This document shows positions 46,237 to 54,707 of a DNA stretch of 64,000 bases, one piece after another. Source of the stretch: Bacillus sp. EB106-08-02-XG196 (GTDB lineage: Bacteria; Bacillota; Bacilli; Bacillales; Cytobacillaceae). Both the position numbers and the translations under genes were made by a program. The notes under the pieces were generated by a model. That model worked only from the letters and a program-made list of their open reading frames with translations. It made no database searches and was not told the origin of the DNA. Positions within the stretch are counted from its first letter, which is position 1. The number at the start of each line of letters is the position of its first letter. The stretch is from assembly GCF_013396335.1 (NCBI RefSeq), contig NZ_JABWSY010000011.1:62001-126000 (forward strand). The letters run 5' to 3'.

Positions 46237-46374
46237 ATGAATAACGATGTAGTTAAACAATCTACTAAAATCGAGAGTAATGTTGGAGGAAATGGATATA
46301 AGGTTATTGAAATTAACGTAACTGATCCATCTGAAAATTCTTTTGCGGTGGTTACTCCTGTTAAAATGAAATAG
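46237..46374 (+). CDS. Hypothetical peptide, 45 aa
   Basis: ATG 46237 with a GGAAGGAAG site upstream. The peptide (MNNDVVKQSTKIESNVGGN start, VTPVKMK end) is soluble and beta-prone, with no Cys or membrane segment. It was not recognised. It could be a small regulatory or precursor peptide, but no maturase is adjacent. Confidence 0.45.
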   Translation: MNNDVVKQSTKIESNVGGNGYKVIEINVTDPSENSFAVVTPVKMK

Positions 46375-46410
46375 GAGACTACATTAAAACCTTAAGAAAA
46401 AAAGTTTTAA

Positions 46411-46500
46411 TGCCAGCTTGTACAGGATAGTCAGGAGCCTGAGAAACCGGAGCACAAGCTTCGATGGAGGCGTCGTGGGCATCGGTAATTGAACAAGCTA
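46411..46500. other. GC-rich structured patch
   Basis: This stretch is more GC-rich than its surroundings and can fold: AGCTTGT at 46415-46421 with ACAAGCT at 46454-46460, and CGATG with CATCG just downstream (46462-46482). It could be a structured RNA, or the relic of a foreign gene, since one plus-strand frame stays open to a TGA near 46491. Neither could be confirmed. Confidence 0.3.
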
Positions 46501-46714
46501 ATAGAATTCAATAAAAGAAATGGCTCAGTATAGAAAAATGAACCATTTCTTTTATTACATAAACAGGTACAAAACACTGTACAAATTTGAGTACATATTC
46601 GGCTTCAATTTCAGGAAACCGAGGAGGAAGTAGTAAAAAATCAAAAGTATCAAGTTATAACAATATCTCATTTATTAAAGAGTAGATTATGAGGAAAAAG
46701 AAGGGGTGGAAGTT

Positions 46715-47131
46715 ATGTTTAAGCTGCGAGGTCACCATCTGTTTTGCCTACTTGGTTATAGGGGAATGGGATATTCTGAAGAATATGTCATCAATATGAC
46801 GCATTTGCATCAAACTTTAAGAAACAATCCCAAGACGTTAATTAAACTAGTAAAAGGACCTGATCAGTTGTGCGAAAAATACCCCAACTCAGGTAAATAC
46901 CACTGCCAAGATGCTAGTATCTATGAAAGAGATGCGGCCATTTTAGAGAGAATGGGCCTTAAGATCGGACAAATTTTGAAATGGGAGGACATTGAGTCAG
47001 GTATTCGAAATTTTGTCGTTCCCGCTGATATTCAAATTGTTTGTGAAACTTGTTCCTGGCGGTCATATGGAGTTTGTGAGGAAGGTATCCAAGAGATTCA
47101 TTCTGGGAAGAGCTTGAGGGAAGTGAAATAA
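46715..47131 (+). CDS. DUF1284 domain-containing protein
   Basis: The 138-aa protein fits DUF1284: it opens FKLRGHHLFCLLGYRGMGYS and contains several Cys that could bind metal or an Fe-S cluster (LCEKYPNSGKYHCQD, VCETCSWRSYGVCEEG). Function of the family is not known. ATG 46715 is preferred because AAGGGGTGG lies upstream; an earlier GTG at 46706 lies within that site. Confidence 0.8.
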   Translation: MFKLRGHHLFCLLGYRGMGYSEEYVINMTHLHQTLRNNPKTLIKLVKGPDQLCEKYPNSGKYHCQDASIYERDAAILERMGLKIGQILKWEDIESGIRNFVVPADIQIVCETCSWRSYGVCEEGIQEIHSGKSLREVK

Positions 47132-47281
47132 GCCCTTCCCGTTGACTTAAGCCCCAGTTTGTATTTTAATTGCTTTAGTCTAAAAGAATAAGATGGAACG
47201 CCTAATGCGGTGAAAATCGCACTTTGGGTGTAGAGCAGTGGAAAAGATGAAGATTACTTCAATGTATTACCTATTGCTATT

Positions 47282-47543
47282 GTCTCTGTTAAAACTGAAT
47301 GTTGATTTCACTGTATTTTTTTAGTTAGGTGGTTTCGCAAAGATTGTTTTTTTTATTATTGGTTAATAACGTTTTTTGCTTAAGTCGCCCTGGTTCGGAC
47401 ACCATGACTCTTAGATTCATCAAGCTTGTCTGAAGTTGCCACAGGTTCGGACACCATGACTCTTAAGTTCATCAAACTTGTCCGAAGTAGCGATTAATTT
47501 AGAGTAATTTGTACAGAAAGCAACAAAGTTTACGAAAAGAGCC
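47282..47543. mobile_element. MITE-like element 2 with imperfect terminal inverted repeats
   Basis: The left end (47282-47314, GTCTCTGTTAAAACTG... with GTTGATTTC) shares 26 identical bases with element 1. The right end, read inward from 47543, starts GGCTCTTTTCG and contains TTTGTTGCTTTC, matching the left end with small gaps. Length (262 bp) is close to element 1 (276 bp). There is no transposase. The interior carries a different repeat array. Confidence 0.5.
47392..47495. repeat. Two tandem 52-bp units inside MITE-like element 2
   Basis: Units start at 47392 and 47444 with GGTTCGGACACCATGACTCT. Each unit holds an inverted repeat, TTCGGAC ... GTC(C/T)GAA, with an inner AAGTT/AACTT pair, so each can form a hairpin. 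They differ at about ten positions, mostly in the second half. Confidence 0.75.
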
Positions 47544-47553
47544 TTGAGTTAAT

Positions 47554-47606
47554 AGTTAAACCTCTACGAACACAAAATTTTTTGTAGTCGTAGAGGTTTA
47601 ACTTTT
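47554..47606. terminator. Long hairpin, probable terminator of the LuxR-type gene
   Basis: AGTTAAACCTCTACGA at 47554-47569 pairs perfectly with TCGTAGAGGTTTAACT at 47588-47603 (16 bp). It lies 40 bp past the stop of the minus-strand regulator. The U-run is short on both strands. Confidence 0.55.
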
Positions 47607-47644
47607 CAATATAAAAATGATTCTATTAAGTAAGCGCTTCCACC

Positions 47645-48340
47645 CTAAGAAATAATCCCTTTTCTTAAAAGTACACCCACCGCATGGGAACGGTTTTGAG
47701 CACCCAGTTTTTTGATCGCAGATTTTACATATTGCTTTACGGTTAGTTCACTAATATCCATCGTGGCTGCCATTTCCTTCATGCTTTCTCCCCACGAAAT
47801 CTTCCTCATTACCTCTAATTCTCTTTTGCTTAGGTTTGGTGATTCTTTTAATTCTTCGGACTGCTCCATATACTTTCCAACCATTCTCCCATAGTCAGTG
47901 AGTGAGGAGAGGGTTTGTTCGTCTAGTAATGCATCCTCGGAAAATTCCGTCGTACAAATATAGCCAATGACGATTGAACTGAAACTAATCGGGACAACAG
48001 CCATAGAGTTTATATTCGACGTAAGAATATACTTACTGCTTGTTTGTTTTAAAAATTCAATTCCAGAACAATATTTTGCTTTCCTCTCTAAAATCGCAGT
48101 ATGGATGATAGGCAAAGTACGAACATTATCGCGAATTTCGTTAATATAGACGATGCCGGTTGAATTTAACATTAAAACTCCTTCCCCAAGATAACCTAAT
48201 GGAGAATAGCGAAATAGATAAGCATTTCGTACAGGGTAGAGAGACATGTAGACTTCAAGAATCTTATACAGTTTTTCTTCATGACATGCTGCTTCTTCAA
48301 GTTGTACAATCTTTTCCATCAAGGTATGCTGCGATGGCAA
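47645..48340 (-). CDS. LuxR family transcriptional regulator
   Basis: About 231 aa. The N-terminal ~150 residues look like a GAF-type sensory domain (YLGEGVLMLNSTGIVYINEI, MAVVPISFSSIVIGYICTTEF). The C-terminal LuxR HTH reads LSKRELEVMRKISWGESMKEMA then ISELTVKQYVKSAIKKLGAQNR. TTG 48340 is chosen because AAAAGGAGA lies seven bases upstream; a GTG at 48370 would start before this site. It is divergent from the esterase/monooxygenase pair and probably controls it in response to a small ligand. Confidence 0.85.
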   Translation of the reverse strand: MPSQHTLMEKIVQLEEAACHEEKLYKILEVYMSLYPVRNAYLFRYSPLGYLGEGVLMLNSTGIVYINEIRDNVRTLPIIHTAILERKAKYCSGIEFLKQTSSKYILTSNINSMAVVPISFSSIVIGYICTTEFSEDALLDEQTLSSLTDYGRMVGKYMEQSEELKESPNLSKRELEVMRKISWGESMKEMAATMDISELTVKQYVKSAIKKLGAQNRSHAVGVLLRKGIIS

Positions 48341-48485
48341 ACTATCATCTCCTTTTGGGGGATTGGACACCTATAAAATTAGGAATATTCAAATTATACA
48401 AAAGATTGTAACATTTAGATAGTACTAATAGGTGCTAATCCCTAAAAAGGATTTAAATCTTTTTACAAGGAAAGGAAGATGACCA

Positions 48486-49430
48486 ATGGCAAATTTAAAA
48501 CCACAGTCACTTATGTATTTAGAAGCGTTTAAGCAAATGCCGCCGATTGCTTCATTAGAACCACAAACAGTCAGAGATATGTTTGCTATGGCACCCCCAG
48601 TAGAGGTAGAGCTTGCACCACTTTCGAAGATTGAAGACAGACTTGTCCCAGTTGATGGTGCAGAAATAAATGTCCGAATCTATACCCCGGAAGGTCAAGG
48701 TCCATTCCCGATCTTTGTTTATTACCATGGCGGAGGATGGGTAATTGGTGATATTGCTATATCGGATGCTAGCTGCAGAATGCTTGCGAACAAAACTGGG
48801 AGAATTGTGGTTTCAGTAGATTATCGCCTTGCACCGGAACATAAGTTTCCTGTTCCTGTTGAGGATTCGTACTCAGCTCTGCAATGGGTAAGTGAAAATG
48901 CTGCGTCCTTAAATGGAAACGCTTCCAACATTGTTGTAGGTGGTGATAGTGCTGGAGGGAATCTTGCTGCTGCTATGACCTTGAAATCAAGAGATAAAAA
49001 TGGACCTGCTATTGCTGGCCAGGTGCTAATTTATCCAGTAACCGCACTAAGCTATGATTCTCAATCCTATCAGGACTTTAAAGAAGGATTTGGTTTAGAT
49101 AGAGACCTAATGATTTGGTTTGGAAATTATTATATCCGAAACGAAGAGGATGCAAAAAATGTTCTTGTTGCACCGATTCTTGAAGAGGATTTGCGTAATC
49201 TTCCGCCTGCTTATGTACTAACAGCAGAGTTTGACGTATTAAGAGATGAAGGGGAAGCCTATGCCGAGCGTCTTAAGGAAGCTGGAGTTACCGTTGAGAC
49301 TTCACGCGAGGAAGGCTTAATCCATGGATTCTTCACAAATATGGCTGTTTTCCCTGATGATATCAAAGGTGCAATCGATAAATTTGCTGCATTTTTGAGT
49401 AAAGTTGACCAAGAGGTAAGTAGAGTCTAA
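48486..49430 (+). CDS. Alpha/beta hydrolase, HSL-family esterase
   Basis: The 314-aa esterase has the hormone-sensitive-lipase set: oxyanion motif YYHGGGWVIG near residue 80, nucleophile GDSAGGN near residue 154, Asp in EFDVLRDEGEAYA and His in GLIHGFF near residue 279. It lies 46 bp before a Baeyer-Villiger monooxygenase gene, whose ester or lactone product it could hydrolyse. AGGAAAGG precedes ATG 48486. Confidence 0.9.
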   Translation: MANLKPQSLMYLEAFKQMPPIASLEPQTVRDMFAMAPPVEVELAPLSKIEDRLVPVDGAEINVRIYTPEGQGPFPIFVYYHGGGWVIGDIAISDASCRMLANKTGRIVVSVDYRLAPEHKFPVPVEDSYSALQWVSENAASLNGNASNIVVGGDSAGGNLAAAMTLKSRDKNGPAIAGQVLIYPVTALSYDSQSYQDFKEGFGLDRDLMIWFGNYYIRNEEDAKNVLVAPILEEDLRNLPPAYVLTAEFDVLRDEGEAYAERLKEAGVTVETSREEGLIHGFFTNMAVFPDDIKGAIDKFAAFLSKVDQEVSRV

Positions 49431-49476
49431 TTTTCATAGAAGAAAAATCTGAACCTTAATTTAGGAGGGAATGCTT

Positions 49477-51117
49477 TTGACATCTGCAAAAGAGACTAAT
49501 TTTGATGCGGTAGTAATTGGTGCAGGCTTTTCAGGAATGTATATGCTTTATCGTTTACGTGAATTAGGATTATCGACTCGTGTTTATGAAGCAGCAGATG
49601 GTGTTGGCGGCACCTGGTATTGGAACCGTTATCCAGGAGCACGCTGTGATTCTGAGAGTATCTACTATAATTATACTTTTTCCGAAGAGCTATACCGCGA
49701 GTGGACATGGTCCTCTCGATATCCAGAGCAGCCCGAAATCTTAAAATATCTTAACTTTGTCGCTGATAAGTTTGAGTTGAGACCTGATATTCAGTTTAAT
49801 ACTCGCGTTCATGCAGCACAATATGACGAAGAGAATAAGATTTGGCAGATTACTCTAAATGATGGAAGCACTGTTACTGCGAAGTACTTTATTACTGGAG
49901 TAGGTTGTCTTTCTGCTTCGAATCTTCCTAAATTTAATGGCTTAGAAAACTTCAAAGGAGACTATTATCACACTGGACATTGGCCACATACAAAAGTTGA
50001 TTTCACGGGCAAAACAGTTGGTATTATTGGAACTGGTTCGAGCGGCGTTCAGGCGATTCCTGCTATCGCAAAAGAGGCTGCCCATTTAACTGTTTTCCAA
50101 CGGACACCGCAGTATAGTGCTCCAGCGAGAAATCATCCGTATGATCCTGAATATATACGTCAAGCAAAAGAAAATTTCCAAGAAATCAAGCGGCAAATGC
50201 GCGAGTCTACTGGAGGAGCGCCTGGTGACATACCGGCGAAATCCGCGCTTGAGGTAACACCTGAAGAACGTCTGGAGAAATATGAGGAAGCATGGCGAAT
50301 TGGCGGCCAAGGAATTTTCACCTCATACTATGACATTACCGTCAATGAGGAGGCAAACAAAACGGCTTCCGAATTCATCCGTTCAAAAATTCGCGCGATT
50401 GTTCAAAAGCCTGATGTTGCTGATAAGCTGATGCCTTCGTATTACTACGGAACAAAGCGTCCAATCATCGACACCGATTACTATGAAACCTATAATCGAG
50501 ACAATGTTTCTTTAGTAGATGTTAAGAAGAATCCAATTGAAGAAATTACAGAAAAAGGGCTGCGTACGACTGAAGGCGAGTATGAGGTTGATGTCCTTGT
50601 TTTTGCTACCGGTTTTGATGGCATGACAGGTCCATTGTTAAAAATGGATATCCGTGGTAAAGACGGAGTATCGTTGAAGGAAAAATGGAATGGGGGAGAA
50701 AATACAAGAACCTACCTAGGTGTTGCGAATGCCGGATTCCCTAATTTCTTCATGATTACCGGACCAGAAAGTCCTTCCGTTTTGAGTAACATGCCGGTTT
50801 CCATAGAGCAGCATGTAGAGTGGATCTCCGATTGTATTGAATATATGTGTGAAAATAATATGGAAACAATTGAAGCAAACGCTGAAGCCGAGGAAGCCTG
50901 GAGTAAGCATTGCGGAGAGGTCGCGAATGCAACGCTCTTCTCAAAGGCAGATTCCTGGTACACAGGTGCCAACATCCCTGGAAAGACGCGTAGATTTTTA
51001 ATCTACTTAGGTGGTGTCGGAGCATACCGTGAGAAATGTGCTGAAATCGCAGCCAATGGATACGAAGGCTTCCATTTTGAAAAAGCTCCGGCTCCTATTC
51101 AAGGTAGTATTAAATAG
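49477..51117 (+). CDS. Flavin-containing Baeyer-Villiger monooxygenase
   Basis: About 546 aa, a class B FAD/NADPH monooxygenase. FAD Rossmann motif GAGFSGMYMLYRL near residue 14, GGTWYWNRYPGARCDSES near 44, the diagnostic fingerprint FKGDYYHTGHWP (FxGxxxHTxxWP) near 158, NADPH motif GTGSSGVQ near 185 and the FATGFD segment near 380. It inserts oxygen next to a ketone to give an ester or lactone. TTG 49477 suits the AGGAGGG site better than ATG 49471, which lies one base from it. Confidence 0.9.
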   Translation: MTSAKETNFDAVVIGAGFSGMYMLYRLRELGLSTRVYEAADGVGGTWYWNRYPGARCDSESIYYNYTFSEELYREWTWSSRYPEQPEILKYLNFVADKFELRPDIQFNTRVHAAQYDEENKIWQITLNDGSTVTAKYFITGVGCLSASNLPKFNGLENFKGDYYHTGHWPHTKVDFTGKTVGIIGTGSSGVQAIPAIAKEAAHLTVFQRTPQYSAPARNHPYDPEYIRQAKENFQEIKRQMRESTGGAPGDIPAKSALEVTPEERLEKYEEAWRIGGQGIFTSYYDITVNEEANKTASEFIRSKIRAIVQKPDVADKLMPSYYYGTKRPIIDTDYYETYNRDNVSLVDVKKNPIEEITEKGLRTTEGEYEVDVLVFATGFDGMTGPLLKMDIRGKDGVSLKEKWNGGENTRTYLGVANAGFPNFFMITGPESPSVLSNMPVSIEQHVEWISDCIEYMCENNMETIEANAEAEEAWSKHCGEVANATLFSKADSWYTGANIPGKTRRFLIYLGGVGAYREKCAEIAANGYEGFHFEKAPAPIQGSIK

Positions 51118-51169
51118 AAAGATTGGCGTAATGAGATTGTAGTTTGTACAATCCTTCATTAAAATACCA

Positions 51170-51205
51170 GGCGTGAATTCCTAAGTGAATTCACGCCTAA
51201 AACTA
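51170..51205 (+). terminator. Intrinsic hairpin after monooxygenase gene
   Basis: GGCGTGAATTC at 51170-51180 pairs perfectly with GAATTCACGCC at 51187-51197; a short T-rich stretch follows. Confidence 0.65.
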
Positions 51206-51404
51206 TTTTTCAACTAATGATCCTTCCGTAGCGTTTTTTACTCTTTATAAAAATCATTTTGATATTTATTGTATAAAGCTGTTAACCTTACCATTATTTT
51301 CACCAATATAGTAAACTTATATTATGTTTGTATTTGATGCACTTTACGAGAGATTTGGTTAAGAGAATACGAAAAGATAAAAAGTTTAACTGAGGTGAAT
51401 TGCT

Positions 51405-51572
51405 GTGTTATGGGATAAGCCCAAATGCTTGGTTTGTGATACAGAAATTAAGGAAGATGAAATGGTTTATTGTAAAATGCGCTATCCTAAGCGAAAAGGA
51501 TTTACCGAAATAAAAGCTTACTTAAGAAACGAAGCCAAATTCATTTGTGAAGAATGCTTTAATAAAAAATAA
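51405..51572 (+). CDS. Small four-cysteine zinc-finger-like protein, 55 aa
   Basis: GTG 51405, seven bases after GAGGTG, opens a 55-aa frame with CLVC near residue 8 and CEEC near residue 49, probably one zinc site. The middle segment YCKMRYPKRKGFTEIKAYL is characteristic of a small Bacillus family that databases often mislabel as an iron-hydroxamate binding protein; the size makes that label wrong. Function unknown. Confidence 0.7.
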   Translation: MLWDKPKCLVCDTEIKEDEMVYCKMRYPKRKGFTEIKAYLRNEAKFICEECFNKK

Positions 51573-51594
51573 TAGATTACTAGAGGTGTAAGGG

Positions 51595-52692
51595 ATGATT
51601 AAAAATATAATGACAAAGCTTTTAAAAATTGAGGTTCCGATTATCCAAGCCCCTATGGCAGGAGGAGTAACATCTTCAAAATTAGTGGCGGAGGTTTCAA
51701 ATTCCGGAGGCCTTGGAATGATTGGAGCCGGCTACATGACAGCGGGCCAAATCCGTGAGCAGATCAGAGAAATAAAGCAGGTAACATCCAATCCCTTTGG
51801 TATAAATCTTTTTGTTCCTAACGAATTTACCTATACTGAAAATGAAATTAAATCAGCAGCTAAACTTTTACAGCCCATTTGTGAGCAATTACATATAGAC
51901 CAAAATGATAGAATGGAAATTCCAACATCTAATCATTTATTTGAAACATTTAATGAACAAATCAAAATTGTCATTGAAGAAAAACTCCCTGTGTGTTCAT
52001 TTACTTTTGGTGTTCCTTCCATTGAAGTGATTGCTGAGTTAAAACACCATAACATTATTCTAATGGGAACAGCAACCACTGTGGAGGAAGCGCTAGAAAT
52101 TGAAAAGTTAGGGATGGATATAGTTGTTGTCCAAGGCAGTGAAGCGGGTGGCCATCGGGGGAACTTTAGGGGTGAAGACCAAGCGAGTTTAATAGGTTTA
52201 ATGTCATTGATTCCACAGGTTGTTGATCATGTTAGTATTCCTGTGATTGGTGCTGGAGGAATTATGGATGGGAGAGGGCTGATGGCCGCCCTATGCTTGG
52301 GAGCAAAGGGCGTTCAAATGGGTACAGCTTTCTTAACCTGCATAGAAAGTGGCGCTCATAAAGTTTATAAAGAAGCGATTCTTCACGCAAAAGAAGACCA
52401 AACGGTGTTAACACGATCGTTCTCAGGCAAATGGGCAAGAGGAATTAATAATAAATTTATTGCCGACTTGAAGAATCATGAAGAGTCTTTACCCAATTTT
52501 CCTGTTCAAAATACTCTAACCCAACATATTCGAAAAGCTGCTTCTTCCCAAAATAACCCAGATTTCCTTTCACTCTGGTCTGGTCAAAGTCCTAGATTAG
52601 CCAAAAATCAAACCGTGGAAGCTTTAATGAAAGATATTATATCTGAAGCAACAAATATAAATAAACACCTTACAAATATAACAGTTGATTAG
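51595..52692 (+). CDS. Nitronate monooxygenase
   Basis: The 365-aa protein is an FMN TIM barrel of the NMO/2-nitropropane dioxygenase group: VPIIQAPMAGGVTSSKL near residue 14, MGTATTVEEAL, VQGSEAGGHRG near residue 178 (catalytic His), GAGGIMDGRGLMAALCLGAKGVQMGTAF near 220. It detoxifies propionate-3-nitronate-type compounds. ATG 51595 follows AGAGGTG, 22 bp after the small zinc protein gene, so co-transcription is likely. Confidence 0.9.
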   Translation: MIKNIMTKLLKIEVPIIQAPMAGGVTSSKLVAEVSNSGGLGMIGAGYMTAGQIREQIREIKQVTSNPFGINLFVPNEFTYTENEIKSAAKLLQPICEQLHIDQNDRMEIPTSNHLFETFNEQIKIVIEEKLPVCSFTFGVPSIEVIAELKHHNIILMGTATTVEEALEIEKLGMDIVVVQGSEAGGHRGNFRGEDQASLIGLMSLIPQVVDHVSIPVIGAGGIMDGRGLMAALCLGAKGVQMGTAFLTCIESGAHKVYKEAILHAKEDQTVLTRSFSGKWARGINNKFIADLKNHEESLPNFPVQNTLTQHIRKAASSQNNPDFLSLWSGQSPRLAKNQTVEALMKDIISEATNINKHLTNITVD

Positions 52693-52707
52693 TGATTCTA
52701 ACGACGT

Positions 52708-52740
52708 GCGATTGTTCTAAATGGACAATCGCCCTTTTTT
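52708..52740 (+). terminator. Intrinsic terminator
   Basis: GCGATTGT at 52708-52715 pairs with ACAATCGC at 52725-52732, followed by six T. Confidence 0.85.
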
Positions 52741-52902
52741 ATCTAGTCAAGGACTATCTGTGAAACTTTTGTGAAATTGTTCATAGGCATTAAAACCACA
52801 TACTCAACGTGTTAATATGAATATGCTAGGATTCAATTACTAGATTAATCATAAATCGATTATATTAATAACATCATGTATAAGAACGAAAGGAGCTTTA
52901 CC

Positions 52903-53496
52903 TTGAAAAAAATCATTTTATTCTTGTTTTGTACCTTGCTGATTGTACCTTCATTAGTAAGTGCACACACAAGTTTATCTTCATCTAATCCATCAGAAGG
53001 ACAAGTTGTAACAGAGAACCTTGAACAAATTATTCTTACGTTTGGTACTTCTATCGAGGAATTAAGCACGATGGATTTGGTTAAGGACGGAAATAAAATT
53101 CCATTAGAAGAAATCAAAGTTGAAAATATGCAATTGACTGGAACACTTGCAAAACCATTAGAGAATGGCTCTTACATAATCCAATGGACGATTGTCGGGG
53201 AAGATGGCCATCCGATAAAAGGTGAAATTAATTTTGTTGTTCAAATGGATCAAAATGAAGTAGAGGAAAATCCTGTTACTCCCGAGGAGAGCGAAGCAAA
53301 TCTAGAGGATGACAGTCAGATTGATCAAATAGGACAAAATAGTGAAGATCAAAATACAGCATCAGACACAGTTGAGAAAACGGACGAGCAAAATGACGAC
53401 TCATCAAGCATGTTAATTACAGTTTTTATTATCTTAATTGTGATTTTTGTAATTGTACTTTTATTTTTTACCAGAAAGAAAAAGCGTAAATCATAA
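52903..53496 (+). CDS. CopC domain protein with C-terminal membrane anchor
   Basis: About 197 aa. TTG 52903 follows AAAGGAG. A signal peptide ending LVSA is cut before HTSLSSSNPSEGQ, so the mature N-terminal His can bind Cu(II), as in CopC/YcnJ-type proteins. The matching DGHP segment near residue 105 supplies the other His/Asp ligands. An acidic linker (about 125-160) leads to one TM segment and a KKKRKS tail. Copper binding at the cell surface is inferred. No CopD-like permease is adjacent. Confidence 0.82.
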   Translation: MKKIILFLFCTLLIVPSLVSAHTSLSSSNPSEGQVVTENLEQIILTFGTSIEELSTMDLVKDGNKIPLEEIKVENMQLTGTLAKPLENGSYIIQWTIVGEDGHPIKGEINFVVQMDQNEVEENPVTPEESEANLEDDSQIDQIGQNSEDQNTASDTVEKTDEQNDDSSSMLITVFIILIVIFVIVLLFFTRKKKRKS

Positions 53497-53535
53497 ATAT
53501 ACATCGTTTATGATTAACAAAAATTTTATATCTTT

Positions 53536-53569
53536 AAAGACAAGGAATTTATATTTCTTGTCTTTTTTA
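53536..53569 (+). terminator. Intrinsic terminator
   Basis: AAAGACAAG at 53536-53544 pairs with CTTGTCTTT at 53557-53565, followed by further T. Confidence 0.8.
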
Positions 53570-53651
53570 TTGTGATACTCAATCTATACGTACATTTCGT
53601 AACAAAAGTGAATAGAATACCTAGATTATTATTTTGAAGGGAATGAGCAAG

Positions 53652-54233
53652 ATGTACTATGTTCCTTATACCTACCCATATCCATATCAAAATCCTTATT
53701 ATGTGAACGTGCCAATGTATGACTATGGAAGGCAAGATTTGTATTGGGGTTATCTGAATGAGTTAGACTATGCAAATCGATATCAGTATTGGCAATCTAT
53801 AAATCAGAGAAATATAGAAATGAAAGATTATGGGAAACAACCATTTGTAGTGAATATTGAGGAAGCTACTAAACAAAACAGTACATTTCGAACAGTTTTA
53901 TGGACAGGGAGTTATCTGCAGGTTACTTTGATGAGTATCAACATGGGGGAGGATATTGGATTAGAGATGCACCCCGATGTTGATCAATTCCTACGTATTG
54001 AAGAGGGTCATGGAATCGTTCAAATGGGTGATTCAAAAGATAATTTAACTTTTCAAGCAAGAGTATCTGATGATTTTGCCATCATGGTACCTGCAGGCAA
54101 ATGGCACAATGTAACCAATACAGGGAATACACCACTGAAACTTTATTCGATCTATGCTCCACCTGAACATCCATTTGGGACTGTTCATAGAACGAAGGCA
54201 GAGGCAATGGCTGCTGAAGAAAATCATGAATAA
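53652..54233 (+). CDS. Cupin domain protein with Tyr/Pro-rich N-terminus
   Basis: About 193 aa. Residues 1-55 are strikingly Tyr-rich (MYYVPYTYPYPYQNPYY...), as in spore-coat-associated or cross-linked proteins. Residues ~70-175 form a cupin barrel: motif 1 EMHPDVDQFLRIEEGHG and motif 2 MVPAGKWHNVTNTG with His metal ligands. Similar cupins occur in sporulating Bacillus, so a coat location is a guess. ATG 53652 is favoured by spacing from AAGGGA; an earlier ATG at 53643 abuts it. Confidence 0.8.
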   Translation: MYYVPYTYPYPYQNPYYVNVPMYDYGRQDLYWGYLNELDYANRYQYWQSINQRNIEMKDYGKQPFVVNIEEATKQNSTFRTVLWTGSYLQVTLMSINMGEDIGLEMHPDVDQFLRIEEGHGIVQMGDSKDNLTFQARVSDDFAIMVPAGKWHNVTNTGNTPLKLYSIYAPPEHPFGTVHRTKAEAMAAEENHE

Positions 54234-54265
54234 CAATTAGGCTTTTAACTAAATAATCCCTCACT

Positions 54266-54314
54266 CAAATAAATGAGGCGTTGATTCAAGATGAATTGAC
54301 GCCTCATTTATTTG
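54266..54314. terminator. Bidirectional intrinsic terminator
   Basis: CAAATAAATGAGGCGT pairs perfectly with ACGCCTCATTTATTTG; it separates convergent genes. Confidence 0.8.
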
Positions 54315-54345
54315 TACTAGTTTCGCATGCAAAAAAAACACCCGA

Positions 54346-54558
54346 TTATTCGGATGCATATTTGATGATTCCATGTAAATAAACGGAGTATTCCCGCTGT
54401 ACACATTCTCTTAACTTAATCTTTCCTTCACTTTCTAACTCTCCAACCCATTTCTCAATCCTTTTTTCATCTTCTTTAGTGGACTTCGGAATCTCGGTTG
54501 AAAATAAATTACTTTGACTGGCATTGCGAAGATTTTTTAATAAATCAACTTTATTCAT
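54346..54558 (-). CDS. Hypothetical small protein, 70 aa
   Basis: A soluble, charged, probably helical protein (KSTKEDEKRIEKWVGELESE) with no recognised family. A GGGG-containing site precedes ATG 54558, and a strong terminator follows, which supports expression. Confidence 0.45.
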   Translation of the reverse strand: MNKVDLLKNLRNASQSNLFSTEIPKSTKEDEKRIEKWVGELESEGKIKLRECVQREYSVYLHGIIKYASE

Positions 54559-54707
54559 TGGGCCAACCCCTTTATCTATTAATTCGACATAAAGGACGTT
54601 TTCTCCTTTGAATTCAACAAGAATATTTAGAGTCGTTTCAATAGGAAAATTTTATGAAAATGGTATAAGATGTACTTACTTAAAAACTGAGGAGGAAATT
54701 TTATAAA

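Noticed and set aside
46411..46500. Possible tRNA or known riboswitch
   Set aside because: No cloverleaf, T-loop or recognised aptamer core could be drawn, so it is listed only as a structured patch.
47392..47495. CRISPR array
   Set aside because: Only two adjacent 52-bp units with no spacers between them and no cas genes.
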